From positions 73,893,719 through 73,957,718 of the forward strand of contig CM074179.1 of NCBI GenBank assembly GCA_037179385.1: a DNA stretch of 64,000 nt, read 5' to 3'. Source of the DNA: Holothuria scabra. Its lineage: Eukaryota; Echinodermata; Holothuroidea; Aspidochirotida; Holothuriidae. The notes under the pieces were generated by a model. The model saw only the letters and a list, made by a program, of their open reading frames with translations, did not search any database and was not told where the DNA came from. Positions within the stretch are counted from its first letter, which is position 1. Each line of letters starts with the position of its first letter. Shown piece by piece: positions 50,875-62,382 of the stretch. A program made the position numbers and the translations under genes.

Positions 50875-51595
50875 GCCTCGTGCACACTATACGACTTTGC
50901 TCATAGCAACTCATCTAAACCGTCGTGACCTAGTTTTGAATCGTCGGCACGATTTTTAGTCGCACAACAGGGCCACGCACACTATACGACCGGCAATCGC
51001 CCATTGTCAGTCGAACGATTACACGTGCACACTACTCCTTATACATATACGGTACAACAGCACAGTTTTCAACAGTACTAAACTTTCAGTGTGTAGCTAG
51101 CGTACTAGGCCTATGAAAGTTTACAACTCACCAGTGATGTCGACTGCCCCGGCAATTTCTTCAACGCATTTCCAAGCATCCTTCTTGGAAGGGCTTTTGC
51201 TTCCACAGATATTTAGTACAGGTCGTTGCTCTCACAAGTCTTATGTCTACTTGCCGTACTCGGTCCATATACCCATCTTTTCAACTGATTATTTACACAA
51301 AGTTACGTCAAAAGTCGTCACCGTGACAAGCATCAGACAACTTCCACCGTATTTATACCACGTGCATATAAATCAGTAAGTTTGATTGGTCAGATTTTTC
51401 CGTCACTTGCGACTGTCGCCCTACAGAGTCGGGAAGCACCAACATGTTCGTTCTTGCCGACTGAAGGCGATGCGACTTAAAACTGGTCCTAAAACTGCCA
51501 GTCGCAGTCGTAAATTCACGAACACTACACGACTGTTGGAGATCCGACGATCAACTTGAGTTGCAACGCGCAAAGTCGTATAGTGTGCAGCTACC
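50875..51595. mobile_element. 721-bp MITE with TTAA target duplication
   Basis: The left end GCCTCGTGCACACTATACGA and the inverted right end GGTAGCTGCACACTATACGA share the 18-base core GCACACTATACGACTTTGC. TTAA lies directly outside both (50871-50874 and 51596-51599). TTAA duplication is a hallmark of piggyBac and Kolobok elements. Internal copies of CACACTATACGAC (about 50990) and GTCG/CGAC-rich sequence add to the palindromic character. The frame 51421-51654 is not a transposase. Confidence 0.75.
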
Positions 51596-51599
51596 TTAA

Positions 51600-52839
51600 C
51601 GTGACATGTCTTACAACACAGAATATTTGTCATAAATACTTTTCCATATTTCATAACATACGGAATATCCTATGTCAACTAAAATTTTTTTCGCCCCTTT
51701 GCATAGAAACATTTTTGGTTTGTTGCTTATGGCTGGATGAAGTACAAAATTGTATCATTTGGTTTTAAAGTGTTTTTTCCAAGTCAGCATTCAATCACAT
51801 AATTTCTGAGCCAAGCAAATTTAAATATACTAGCATATGGTCTCCAGCGGAGGTTTATAAATTTATAGATGAAAAAGAAATTATAATAAGTTATTCTTTC
51901 AAAATAAAATGGTGTCCACTAAGAAGCCCGGCTTCAGATTGAGGCAAGTGCCACCTGGAATGGCCATTAATGCCAACATTTTTTTTTTTTCGATTCTCTG
52001 ACATGTCTATAAACAGAAACAAATCAGGTATACGGGTATCTTAGGGTGAGTTGGGGAAAGATACATAAAATAATTCAGTATCCTGCCAAGAGTCAGGGTG
52101 CTGAAAAAATCAAAAATTTAAGGGGTAGGGAAAAGTAAAATGGCTATTACTTTTTATCTAGAAACTCGAGAGTTGCAAACTACCCCTCAAAATACTTTCC
52201 AAAAAATTGTCTTTTAGTTGACATACAGATTTTTAGAATCACGTGACATTTGAGGCCATTAAAAGTCAAAAAGTACGAAATTTGGCTTAAATTTGACTAT
52301 GCTATTTTAAAATATAATTGTGTGCAGTTAATCGATTCATTTGTCCTAGTTTGACCTGAAATGATTTTATTACATGTCTTCAGACAATTTTCCAGGGTTT
52401 GTACTTAGGAGGCATCAGTGTCGAACGAAATGTTAACTAGTAAAAAAAACTGTTAGAAAAACATAGTTTTCCAACCCGGAAATTACAATCTATTCATGGT
52501 TAATGAGCGTTACAAGCTGTACACCATCTCGAAATCATTTTTATATCTATTAAGACAATCCTTGTTATAGCAAATTTATCAATTACATTTCTACATGTCC
52601 ATATCGATACCCTTATCCCTTCTTAGTACCTGAAAAGGTGCAAAGCAATACAATGAAATATCAGTACTAATAGCTTCAAATTGGGCAGGATATTGAGGTG
52701 AGTGCAATCTGGAGTGATCATTATAGGCTAGGGCCTACAGACATCTAAAAGACAACCCTACAACTCTACGTCGCAATATTTTTTGGAAACGTTACAGTCC
52801 GCTGAACACGAAATCAAGTGTAATTGGTAAATATTTTAG
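51600..52839. other. Intergenic, no gene seen
   Basis: AT-rich sequence without recognised features. Confidence 0.5.
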
Positions 52840-53190
52840 GTCTCGCCCGTTCAAAATGGCTGTCAAAAACAAAATGGTCGCAAACATTTTGAATTTTTTG
52901 CATTAAATAATATTAGAGAAAATATTCTTAAAACATATTTTTAAGGGATCGACTTCTGAAATTTAGTCATATTTTGTGACAAGTATTCCAAAATTAATTT
53001 TTTGGACCCTTTTGGTGAGATTCAGGTTAACCAAGATGGCGGAAAACAACAAAATGGCTGCCAAACTAAATGCAATATTTCCAAAAAAATTGTGAAAAAA
53101 AAATGCAGATTTCCACATTCCTCAATCACAATGATATAAAATAATGTTTTCAAATAAAGACGGAACCTTACAATCCTATAAACAAGAGTA
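52840..53190 (-). repeat. Reversed copy of the ~350-bp unit family
   Basis: Read in reverse it contains GGCAGCCATTTTGTTG, CCGCCATCTTGGTTAACC and a second GCCATTTT word, the landmarks of the array at 5640-7480. Confidence 0.7.
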
Positions 53191-53855
53191 TTTGTCATTC
53201 AATATGTCGGAAATGCACTGAAGACGTAAAAACAATACAGTGAAAATTTCCCACAAAAATAAGGAAATAATTGAAAAATGCAAATAAATGTCAGAAAATA
53301 ATCACTAAAAATATATTTCGACTACAAATTTCTAACGTCTTTATAAAAAAAATTGTACATAATTATCCAAACATGACATGAGAAAATTTGTCCGGAGAAC
53401 GGAGGAACGAACTGGCCGATTTTTTACGTCATTTAACCGCAAGAGATTGTTTGCTGAGTCGGCGCAAATATTTACCATGCAAGAAAGACAAGAACTGATC
53501 ATTGCTCTGTTACACTTTTCGTGCTAAAAATTTTCTATAATTCCACCAAACCTGGACTGATTTTTCTGGTTTAAAATTCGTATTAATGTCAACTTATCCA
53601 TGAAGTTTAGTTTTATGGAATAGTTTTCTATAACTCCGAATATTACGTCATTATGCTTCGAGCCACTTTTTGTCCACTGCAAGTGAGCTAACCGAAAAAA
53701 TGTGACATCTTGAGAAAAGTGAAGTGGGGGGTAGGCGGTTCACTATCTGACGTTACCAAGTCGGTGAAATGCTTTATTTTTCGGGAATAGCACCCATCAT
53801 GTCAATATATGCATGATTTAAGCAAAAGCTTTAAATTCCACTCTTTTGGAGGAAT

Positions 53856-54113
53856 ATGAGTCGTTCTCAAATTGACATTTTAGCGGTTTTTTATAAACCA
53901 ACTAGACCGGTTTCTGTTCTTGGCTCTATACGGCAGAACGTCATCAGTAGTGGCCTTTTCACAATGGCGGGATTTGTCGTGAGAGTTAGTAATGCAGCTA
54001 AGAGCGCATCTAACAAAATATCGTTGTACCTTTCCTCTGTTTCTCCCGACTCCGGGTCTGGGGGACCCTTTATAAAGATAGCAAATCTTTCAGATTTGGT
54101 GCCATTTCATTGA
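53856..54113 (+). CDS. Hypothetical 85-codon frame in U1 (promoter inside the TIR)
   Basis: The frame starts MSRSQIDILAVFYKP and ends LSDLVPFH before TGA 54111-54113. If that TGA were read through, the same frame would stay open to TAG 54405-54407 (184 codons). A TATA-like CAATATATGCATG (about 53799-53811) and TTGGAGGAAT just before the ATG lie within the 155-bp inverted end. No homology is recognised. Its near-identical copy in U2 keeps this first part intact. It may be non-coding. Confidence 0.3.
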   Translation: MSRSQIDILAVFYKPTRPVSVLGSIRQNVISSGLFTMAGFVVRVSNAAKSASNKISLYLSSVSPDSGSGGPFIKIANLSDLVPFH

Positions 54114-54718
54114 CAGTTGGATAATCGGGAGACAGACGGTGTAGTTGCTGGTCACCATGCGGTTAGAACTCAGTGCTTATTTAAGCTCGCTTTTAGGTGC
54201 CATATTTCGATGAAGGTTGTTTTGAAAACGAGTCGTGGTAGTGTTTTATTTTTTCAAAATGAAGAGGTACGCCCTTTGTTAAGAGGCAATGCCGTTAGTG
54301 GCTGCAGAGGCGATCTCTTCAGACCGGTATATTTTCTGGTGAAAAGTTTCTCTGTAAGGGAGTTCCCTTTTTCCAGGAAATCGATTTCGGTGCTGCATAT
54401 AGTTTAGCGTATTTACGCAAATCCCTTTTCATGAAGCCTTTGAATATGGCATGTGGGTATGCAGACTCGGAGTATTGATCGAGGTATAATGAAAAGTTTC
54501 AGTGAGCACACGGTATTGACTTTAGTGTCACGGAGGCCGCTTGATCGAAACTTTCGCCTTTTAGTAGATTTTATAATCTGGGTAGGTTACCTCAATTTCA
54601 GAGATCCCGGCTTTGTTTATTACAGAGAAAAATGAATTTTATTCATTATTAACCACTTTACTCGAAAGTTCAGGTGCCGCTCCTAAAAGGAACACAGAGA
54701 AAGCTCTTGTTTTTTTGT

Positions 54719-55577
54719 CTTTGTTTTGACAAGTGTAGCAGTCTCAATTCGCGTATCAGGTCTTTCATTGACAGATGAGTAGATTGCTACGATCAGGCTT
54801 CTGTGGCGTTTTTATGAACTTTTCAACCTTTTTCCCAATGCAACTTGTGACAGAGGTTTGTCGGAAAGGTTCAAACGTATTTATGGGGTGCTTTTGCTTC
54901 GTTCCGAAGAGCTAGGGCTTTGAAAGGCTACGTGTAGCCGGATATTCCCTTAAAATGTATGTGAAGTCCCTGCTGCTTTTTGTAGCTTTAAACGATCAAT
55001 TCATGTTTTTTGAGCTTTTTATCTTGCCAAAGGTTGGGATGACAGAGACAAAGTTTTTGAGGCTTTTTTGCCATGGTCTGTCATTCCCTATTAGCGATCG
55101 TAGGGGCTTTTATTTGCCCGAGATTGTCCAAGACTTTTAGAGCTGTTTTTATCTTCTTTTAGAAGAAATATCTCATTTTGTCGGGGGATTTATTCCACAA
55201 ATTATTTTCTCTTCTTCAGAGTCTGTGGAGTTCGTTGATAGAGCTGTTGTGTCCGGGATGAGATTTTTTTCTGGTTCTATGCCAGAGCACGGTTTATTCA
55301 CAGCTTATATCCGCCTCTCCGGACGTGAAAGAAAAATCCCTGATTCTGATAGCTGATTGGACAATGGCTTTAGGCCAACTGGTTGTGCAGATATCACATA
55401 TACATTCGTTCTAGTTTGCAAATCTTACCGACTATTTTCAAGTGTTTAAAATCCCGCTTTTGTGGGACGAAAGGATGTACGAGTATTTCCTTTCGGTATA
55501 CGTCAGAGATTCCATTCGGAATTCTCAGTGCATCTAACCTACGTCTCATTTTCCGAGGAAAAGAGAAGCATAATAAA
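54719..55577 (+). other. Unique centre (V) of the composite structure
   Basis: Contains a 61-codon frame from ATG 54955 (MYVKSLLLFVALNDQF) ending at TAG 55138-55140. The same frame then stays open for about 71 further codons (LLLEEISHFVGGFI to IPDSDS) up to TGA near 55353. No motif or family is recognised. Confidence 0.3.
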
Positions 55578-55714
55578 GTGAAGTGGGGGGTAGGCGGTTC
55601 ACTATCTGACGTTACCAAGTCGGTGAAATGCTTTATTTTTCGGGAATAGCACCCATCATGTCAATATATGCATGATTTAAGCAAAAGCTTTAAATTCCAC
55701 TCTTTTGGAGGAAT

Positions 55715-55972
55715 ATGAGTCGTTCTCAAATTGACATTTTAGCGGTTTTTTATAAACCAACTAGACCGGTTTCTGTTCTTGGCTCTATACGGCAGAACGT
55801 CATCAGTAGTGGCCTTTTCACAATGGCGGGATTTGTCGTGAGAGTTAGTAATGCAGCTAAAAGCGCATCTAACAAAATATCGTTGTACCTTTCCTCTGTT
55901 TCTCCCGACTCCGGGTCTGGGGGACCCTTTATAAAGATAGCAAATCTTTCAGATTTGGTGCCATTTCATTGA
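55715..55972 (+). CDS. Second copy of the 85-codon hypothetical frame (U2)
   Basis: The translation is identical to 53856-54113 despite a silent difference (AAG to AAA). Downstream, a 2-base insertion in a T run (near 56107) shifts the frame relative to U1. Any longer product would therefore be broken in this copy. Confidence 0.3.
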   Translation: MSRSQIDILAVFYKPTRPVSVLGSIRQNVISSGLFTMAGFVVRVSNAAKSASNKISLYLSSVSPDSGSGGPFIKIANLSDLVPFH

Positions 55973-56989
55973 CAGTTGGATAATCGGGAGACAGACGGTG
56001 TAGTTGCTGGTCACCATGCGGTTAGAACTCAGTGCTTATTTAAGCTCGCTTTTAGGTGCCATATTTCGATGAAGGTTGTTTTGAAGACGAGTCGTGGTAG
56101 TGTTTTAATTTTTTTCAAAATGAAGAGGTGCGCCCTTTGTTAAGAGGCAATGCCGTTAGTGGCTGCAGAGGCGATCTCTTCAGACCGGTATATTTTCTGG
56201 TGAAAAGTTTCTCTGTAAGGGAGTTCCCTTTTTCCAGGAAATCGATTTCGGTGCTGCATATAGTTTAGCGTATTTACGCAAATCCCTTTTCATGAAGCCT
56301 TTGAATATGGCATGTGGGTATGCAGACTCGGAGTATTGATCGAGGTATAATGAAAAGTTTCAGTGAGCACACGGTATTGACTTTAGTGTCACGGAGGCCG
56401 CTTGATCGAAACTTTCGCCTTTTAGTAGATTTTATAATCTGGGTAGGTTACCTCAATTTCAGAGATCCCGGCTTTGTTTATTACAGAGAAAAATGAATTT
56501 TATTCATTATTAACCACTTTACTCGAAAGTTCAGGTGCCGCTCCTAAAAGGAACACAGAGAAAGCTCTTGTTTTTTTGTCAATTTGAGAACGACTCATAT
56601 TCCTCCAAAAGAGTGGAATTTAAAGCTTTTGCTTAAATCATGCATATATTGACATGATGGGTGCTATTCCCGAAAAATAAAGCATTTCACCGACTTGGTA
56701 ACGTCAGATAGTGAACCGCCTACCCCCCACTTCACTCTATAATTCCACCAAACCTGGACTGATTTTTCTGGTTTAAAATTCGTATTAATGTCAACTTATC
56801 CATGAAGTTTAGTTTTATCGAATAGTTTTCTATAACTCCGAATATTACGTCATTATGCTTCGAGCCACTTTTTGTCCACTGCAAGTGAGCTAACCGAAAA
56901 AATGTGACATCTTGAGAAAAGATCCCTAAAGCAGGCGAAGGCAATTTTTTTCCTTCCTTCAAGGGGACGAAATCTTTAAGGATTTCTGG

Positions 56990-57480
56990 TTCTTTAGCAG
57001 GACCCCATACTAACCGACATGGCGGAAAAAACAGTATGACCGCCAATAAAACGATCATACAGTATGAAAAATAATAGGAAAAAATATTCATTAAAGTACT
57101 TTTGACTCAGTTGCCTTTAATTTCTGGCCGAATTTTATGGCAAATATTCCTAATTTACTTTTTAAAGTACTTCTTTTGGAACTCATATCAACCAAAATGG
57201 CAGAAAAACAAAATGACCGCCAATGCATTAATTATGTTGATATTTCATGACGATAGGAAAATAATCACAAAAAGTACCTTTGGCATAGGAAAACCTAACC
57301 TGTGTCCATTTTCTGTTGTAAATATTCAAGAAGTATTTTTCTGGACATTTCTTTTAGAATCCAGGTCAATCAAGATAGTGGATGTAGCAGAATGGTTGCT
57401 AATGTTAAAATTTCAATATAATGTAATAATAGAGAAAATAGTCCTTACAACTACTTTTTCTTTTTCAATTGCATAATTTT
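56990..57480 (-). repeat. Reversed copies of the ~350-bp unit family
   Basis: ACATGGCGGAAAAA, CAAAATGGCAGAAAAAC, GACCGCCAATGCATTAATTA and CAATCAAGATAG-type words match, in reverse, the landmarks of the 5.6-7.5 kb array. Confidence 0.65.
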
Positions 57481-58724
57481 CCTTAGCATACATTGGTATT
57501 AACACATGTCTAAAAAGTTTGTTTCTAAAATAAGTCTGAAATCGAAACAAGCAAAATCCAAGTAAAACCACATCGAAAAAAATAAAAATCACAATGAACA
57601 AATTCCCCCCAAAAAGTAAAAATAAGTGAACTAATAAATAAATAAATTAAAAATGGCTAAATGCCAGTTTACACTCTAAGCAGTCAAGCTATATCGGCTT
57701 GACATAACCATAAATAACCTTCAATATCTGGAAAACTATTTTATCAATAAAATCTGGTTCAATGTGGCCATGTATATACAGGTATTCTTGATCGATTGTG
57801 GTTTCATTGCGTTGTACTATCATCTGTCTTGATAAATTTTTTCAAACCTTAATTGTGAATGAGAAATTCTTTTGATACTGAAAATATTTACAGTATTTAA
57901 TACAATTTTCACGAGGAAACTTTCATGTCTAATGAAATTTTTCTCACAAGATGTATGAAGGCTAAGTGTTAGAACACTTAGCCTATATTCAGGGAGCTGT
58001 CCTAATAGTCCGCTGTTGTATTGTTCAAGTACACATATCCCCACTGGATAGAAAGGATAATGCTTAATAGTGGTAAAAGTGTTTAAGTGCTGGTTCATGT
58101 ACATAAATCTCCATTCTGTGGTCGTCTAACTTAAAAATGCATTACACTGTAGTATTTTCCACATTCCCACATTCGACATCGCCATTAACTTCCTGAGGTA
58201 TCGTATTCCTTGTGCTTGTACTCACGATTGCAACGTGAAACTTGTATGACCCTGCAAATATATCAAGGTAGCAATAAACTACACTGCAACGCACTTGTAT
58301 CGGCAGATCTTCCCTTTTTCGCCAATTACACAGCCAATTCAACTAAATAATATTGAAGAGGTGACCATTCACTGGCTTGACTGTACATAAGGAGTAAAAT
58401 AAAGGAAATGGCGCACACTTAAAGTACTGTAACGATACGTACGTCCTAGGCAATAAAAATGAAAACAAAGTGGAAAATCATTATTTTGTGAAATTAGGAA
58501 ATGATTAACAAGTATCGTACGAAGGCATGGTGAAGAGGAAGGGGAAATAATACTTACTTTGGTTTCCCTCAACAAAAGATCCGCATGGCTAAGCAGTTAG
58601 GACATCACCGAGAATTTGGACTAACTTAAACTTTTTGAGGGTCATGGAGCTACTTTGGCTCATCAAGGACCTTATACTAGAGTGAGCTTGGATTAACACC
58701 GGCTAGCTATGCTTTCTTTTTTCG
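57481..58724. other. Intergenic, no gene seen
   Basis: AT-rich. CAGGGAGCTGTCCTAATAG at 57990 resembles a single end of the CAGGGAGCTG family. The segment 58625-58695 is shared with 37475-37530. Confidence 0.45.
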
Positions 58725-59160
58725 ACTAGTCTCAGTGGTTCACGGGGTAGACATGTGATCGTCGTTCCTAGACATGCTCCCTAGACCACCATTTAACGTC
58801 CCCATCCGGCGGAAGTGAGTGTATCTCCAGTCTTTCGCCACTTTCCCCAAAGTCTGGATGGGGTACAAGTTACTCCGCACCGCTGCACAACAAATAAACT
58901 GAGCAAGTGACAAATTTTCTGAATCCGATAATGTCCTAAATCGGACAACTTCCTGAAACGGGCAAGCAAATGTCCAGTTTTGTCATTCGAGAATGTTAAA
59001 TTCCTCAAAATCACTGTGAATAGCTAGCAGAAGAAGCTACTTTTTAGACCCCGGAAAATTTCCAAGTGGTTCCACAAGGATATTTAATCTGAAGAACCCT
59101 TAGCTGTAAGGCAATGCACTCAACTACCGAGCCAACTCCACCCTCCAATATGACAGTGAA
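58725..59160 (-). repeat. tRNA-headed SINE, about 440 bp
   Basis: On the minus strand the head (59160 downward) reads GGAGTTGGCTCGGTAGTTGA followed by GTGCATTGCC and GGGTTC. These are tRNA-like A-box and B-box positions. The 3' part contains GGATGGGGACGTTAAATGG and GGTAGACATGTGATCG. The GACGTTAAATGG type of sequence is, from memory, common in SINE tails of marine invertebrates. Confidence 0.5.
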
Positions 59161-59493
59161 AAAATCGTGGATCTTTAAGGATAGCTTGATAGGGGTACGG
59201 GTTTTTCAGTTTTCTTGAAACAATGAAACTTTAGCATGTTCCAGAGTGAAATCACAAGTCTCGGAATAGACCATGGCAAGATTTGTTATGTGAAAAGAGT
59301 GAATGGTTAATTGGTCAAAAAAATATGCAACCAAGTTTAACCTCTGAAGCTCTGCACAAAGTATTTGTTTTGTTGCATTTCAGGCAGGAAAATAATGCAT
59401 CTTCACATTCAATTGAAATGAAATTGGATAAGCTTTACACACCGCGGTTTCCATGGCCCTTGTATCATCATATTATGAAACGGCTAGTACTCG

Positions 59494-59562
59494 ATGAGTT
59501 AGTTAGTTAGTTGGTCCGTCGGTCGGTTGGTCGGTTGGTCGGTTGGTCGATTGGTCGGTTAG
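59494..59562. repeat. GTTA / GGTCGGTT microsatellite
   Basis: GTTAGTTAGTTAG passes into (GGTCGGTT)n with a few variants. It yields a spurious 61-codon frame. Confidence 0.85.
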
Positions 59563-60772
59563 ATGGAGATTTACGACCCAGTTTGCAACCTATTGGTTCA
59601 AGTCGAGCCGGCCAAGGCCTTTTTTCCAGTTGTGGCTTACTGGCTTGTTTTCGCTACTCCGTTGCTTATGCGGATCATCACGCAATACGTCAGTAGGTTG
59701 AAATTTTTGAAGTCTTTGGTATGACCCGACCTGGGCTAGTACTCGGTGAGTGTGAATGTAAACTGTGGGAGAAACTACGTTTCGGTTTCTGTCATGGATA
59801 TGAGAATGAAAATGTAATCGTTTCTACCGAAAAAAAGGAGCTTTGATTTGATTTTTCTTCCGATGCACTACAAATCTACTCAGGAAATAAAGGTGTTGTT
59901 CTTAGTTTTTAAATGTATTTCAGTCTCCAATCCTTATCAAAATACACTTTTTTTGAATTTGAGGTAAGTGGCGTTGTGGGATCACAAGGAAGGCCGTCGT
60001 ATGGTTGCATTGCCGTTTCGGTGCGACGATGTATTAAAATCTGTCCTTATTTTATATGGGTTAGTTAGGGTTAGATTTATGCTTAGTGTATACCGTATGT
60101 ACGTTGTTGCTCTTGTTGTTGTTGCTGTTGAAATAAAAATACCTTGTTTGCAATGATTGGAAAACAGCAAAACCATTCTTGTCTACTAAAATATCAGCAT
60201 TGTTTATGATCCCACAGTATGTCCACAAATCGGTGTTTGGCATTTTACAATTTAGGTATCTAGGCATGACTCTTCATATTTGCATGCATTTTATGGAGAA
60301 TTTCGTCTTATTTCAAGGCTTCATGATCTCCTCTATTTAACCCATTATTGTCGGAAAAAAAGGATATCACAGTCTCTCAGTACCATTTGCAATGCCCCTA
60401 TCAGACCTGGATCTAATATGAATTACTTAAGAATGGTATGCAAAAGACAATCAGGTCAGTTTACAGTTTCAATCAACCATCATTCAATAAGGCTGACTTC
60501 ACCATCTTCATATCTATGGAGAGGTTTGATGAAGGTTCTATGATTCTACATGCACTTTACTTACTAACCCTTCCATTACTAGTTCCACTTTTAAAATGAT
60601 TGCACACCTGCCTTGGTAACAGAATATCTCATTTGAGACAACTGAACGGAACAAATCAAGTCTAGATTTGTACGGTGTGTAAAAGTGTCTATCACTTTGG
60701 TTTGAACTTGAGGTAGGAATGCATCATTTTAACATCAACAGATTTCAAATAATTTTTCATTTTTATTCTAAC
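59563..60772. other. Intergenic, no gene seen
   Basis: Short frames on both strands, including 87 codons at 60280-60543, have no motifs or splice-site support. A (GTT)n-like run lies at 60105-60128. Confidence 0.4.
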
Positions 60773-60983
60773 CTTCTGCAGAGTTCTATACTCATGATAG
60801 CGTTTAACTTCCTTTACGATAACAAACTTATTAGGAGCTATTCTGCGACTCTCCCTCCAAGATATGATAAAATAACATGACTCCCAGGTGACATCTGTGA
60901 GATTCTTGGACACTCCCAACAAAACTAAGGCCTCAGTGAGGTCTTCACTGCTAAGGCGTTCATGAATAATGACGTAACTCACA
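60773..60983 (-). CDS. Possible internal exon, unknown product
   Basis: The open frame reads VSYVIIHERLSSEDL at the start and VKEVKRYHEYRTLQK at the end, stopping exactly at a donor CAGAAG|GTTAGA. A canonical upstream acceptor is weak (GTGATGTGAG at about 61000). The amphipathic, charged composition without low complexity is gene-like. No family is recognised, and no partner exon was found. Confidence 0.28.
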
Positions 60984-62121
60984 GTGAGTCCGGCTCCCCT
61001 CTCACATCACAATCTTTCTGTAAGCACCTGTTTATCATCCCATGAATCCGTAATGTAAACCTGTAATAATATGACATAAACAGTAATCTCAGGCTTCACA
61101 TTACATACCATTTGACTTTCTGGTTTAACATCCTTCTAAGTAACCTGTCATGCTTGTACCTCTAAATTGGGATAAGTACTTCTTTTCCAGTTGAATATTA
61201 AGGGCATTATGGTAGGAAAAGTGTTCAATTAGTTTCTTCTCCTCCTGATGCAGCTGTGAATTTGGTTCTTATGTGCCGATATTTATATACCGTATACAGT
61301 AATTTGGTTTTATTTAATGCATGTATCGTGTACATCTTGTAGAACATATGAAATATCACCGTTCATCTTTTTATTCATTTTATATCTAATGCTAATGCAC
61401 TTGCAGGAGGTTTGCTCAATTGTCGTTAGAAGGAAATTCACAGCATGTCATGTACTTAAAATTGAGCTCACATTTCTCTTTGGTATTATTAAGCTCTAAC
61501 AAAAAGATGAATCCAAACGCTACAAGATCGTGTCATGGTAAATCATTAGAATAAATATATATTAATATTAAAAAAATCCAGCCGTTACCATTGTGTTTTC
61601 GTGAAGGAAGTATAACCGTGTAACCTAGCTATATACTTAAGCAATTGCAGTGCTTTCGTAACATTTCGAAGCTTAATTAACAGAAAGTGAAAATAGTTGT
61701 CTCGGAAATAAAAGGGCTTTCTTTCCTGAGCGTAATACTTCCTTCTTAATAATTTTTATTCAGTTTAGCAAATGCGCCATCCCAATGTGAGACAAATAAT
61801 TGCAAAGAAAAATTTGGTCCACTTCTTACATCAAGTAAAAAAAATGGCATGAGCATTAGAGGTATGAGACTAAATCATTGCCGTTCTTTTGGAATTGATG
61901 ATACTACGTCTTTTGCACAATCTGTCCAACATTATTAGATTTCTAAGCACTGCGGACACCCGTGACGAAATTAATGTATTAGCACCCCCTGTTGGCTGGG
62001 GGTTGCACAATATGTCCCCGGTATTTCCCGCATGTCTCAAGAGACGATTGAAAGAAAACTAAATTTGAACTTCAACCGAACTGGAAAATAAATTGAAACT
62101 TTCAACTTTTTATCGAGTTGA
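60984..62121. other. Intergenic, no gene seen
   Basis: AT-rich sequence without recognised features. Confidence 0.5.
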
Positions 62122-62382
62122 CTAACACCATATAACACATTCACGTTGTGTTGGATCAGAGAAGCTACAAGACGGGTCCTCTGGGATCCGCGGCCTATAT
62201 CCCGAAAGCAAATGTTGTTTATCTATGACTGAAAGACTAAGACTACGTCTTCGACAAGGTTTACTCTTCTTAAGAAGATGAATGGTAATGCGGGTATAGA
62301 AACCTGTAGGATTAGAGGCAACCCTGGGTGGACCAATTTTAATTTGAAGTTCTGTATCAAGTGTTTGATAAATTTTAACCAT
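62122..62382 (-). CDS. Hypothetical 86-codon frame
   Basis: ATG to TAG, beginning VKIYQTLDTELQ. It has a basic patch SKPCRRRSLSLS and ends CSFSDPTQRECVIWC. It has four cysteines and no recognised domain. No poly(A) signal lies close downstream. It may be an exon read into an intron, or chance. Confidence 0.2.
   Translation of the reverse strand: MVKIYQTLDTELQIKIGPPRVASNPTGFYTRITIHLLKKSKPCRRRSLSLSVIDKQHLLSGYRPRIPEDPSCSFSDPTQRECVIWC

Larger units (their letters stand above)
53534..56921. mobile_element. Composite structure: direct, inverted and internal repeats
   Basis: R1 (53534-53719) and R2 (56736-56921) are 186-bp direct repeats with almost no differences (one seen, TATGGAATAG versus TATCGAATAG). 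Between them, U1 (53719-54719) is repeated directly as U2 (55578-56580). Only a few differences are visible, including a 2-base insertion. The first 155 bases of U1 recur inverted at 56581-56735, directly before R2. This gives the block R, U, V, U, inverted U end, R, with ends GTGAAGTGGGGGGTAGG and its complement. The 350-bp unit family lies on both sides. No superfamily fits. Confidence 0.85.

Noticed and set aside
53840..53860. Bacterial Shine-Dalgarno (GGAGG) before ATG 53856
   Set aside because: A single occurrence of a 5-base word. Other frames in the region have none, and the surroundings are eukaryotic.
53534..56921. LTR retrotransposon
   Set aside because: The direct repeats lack TG...CA ends, no primer-binding site or polypurine tract flanks them, and no gag or pol frame lies inside.
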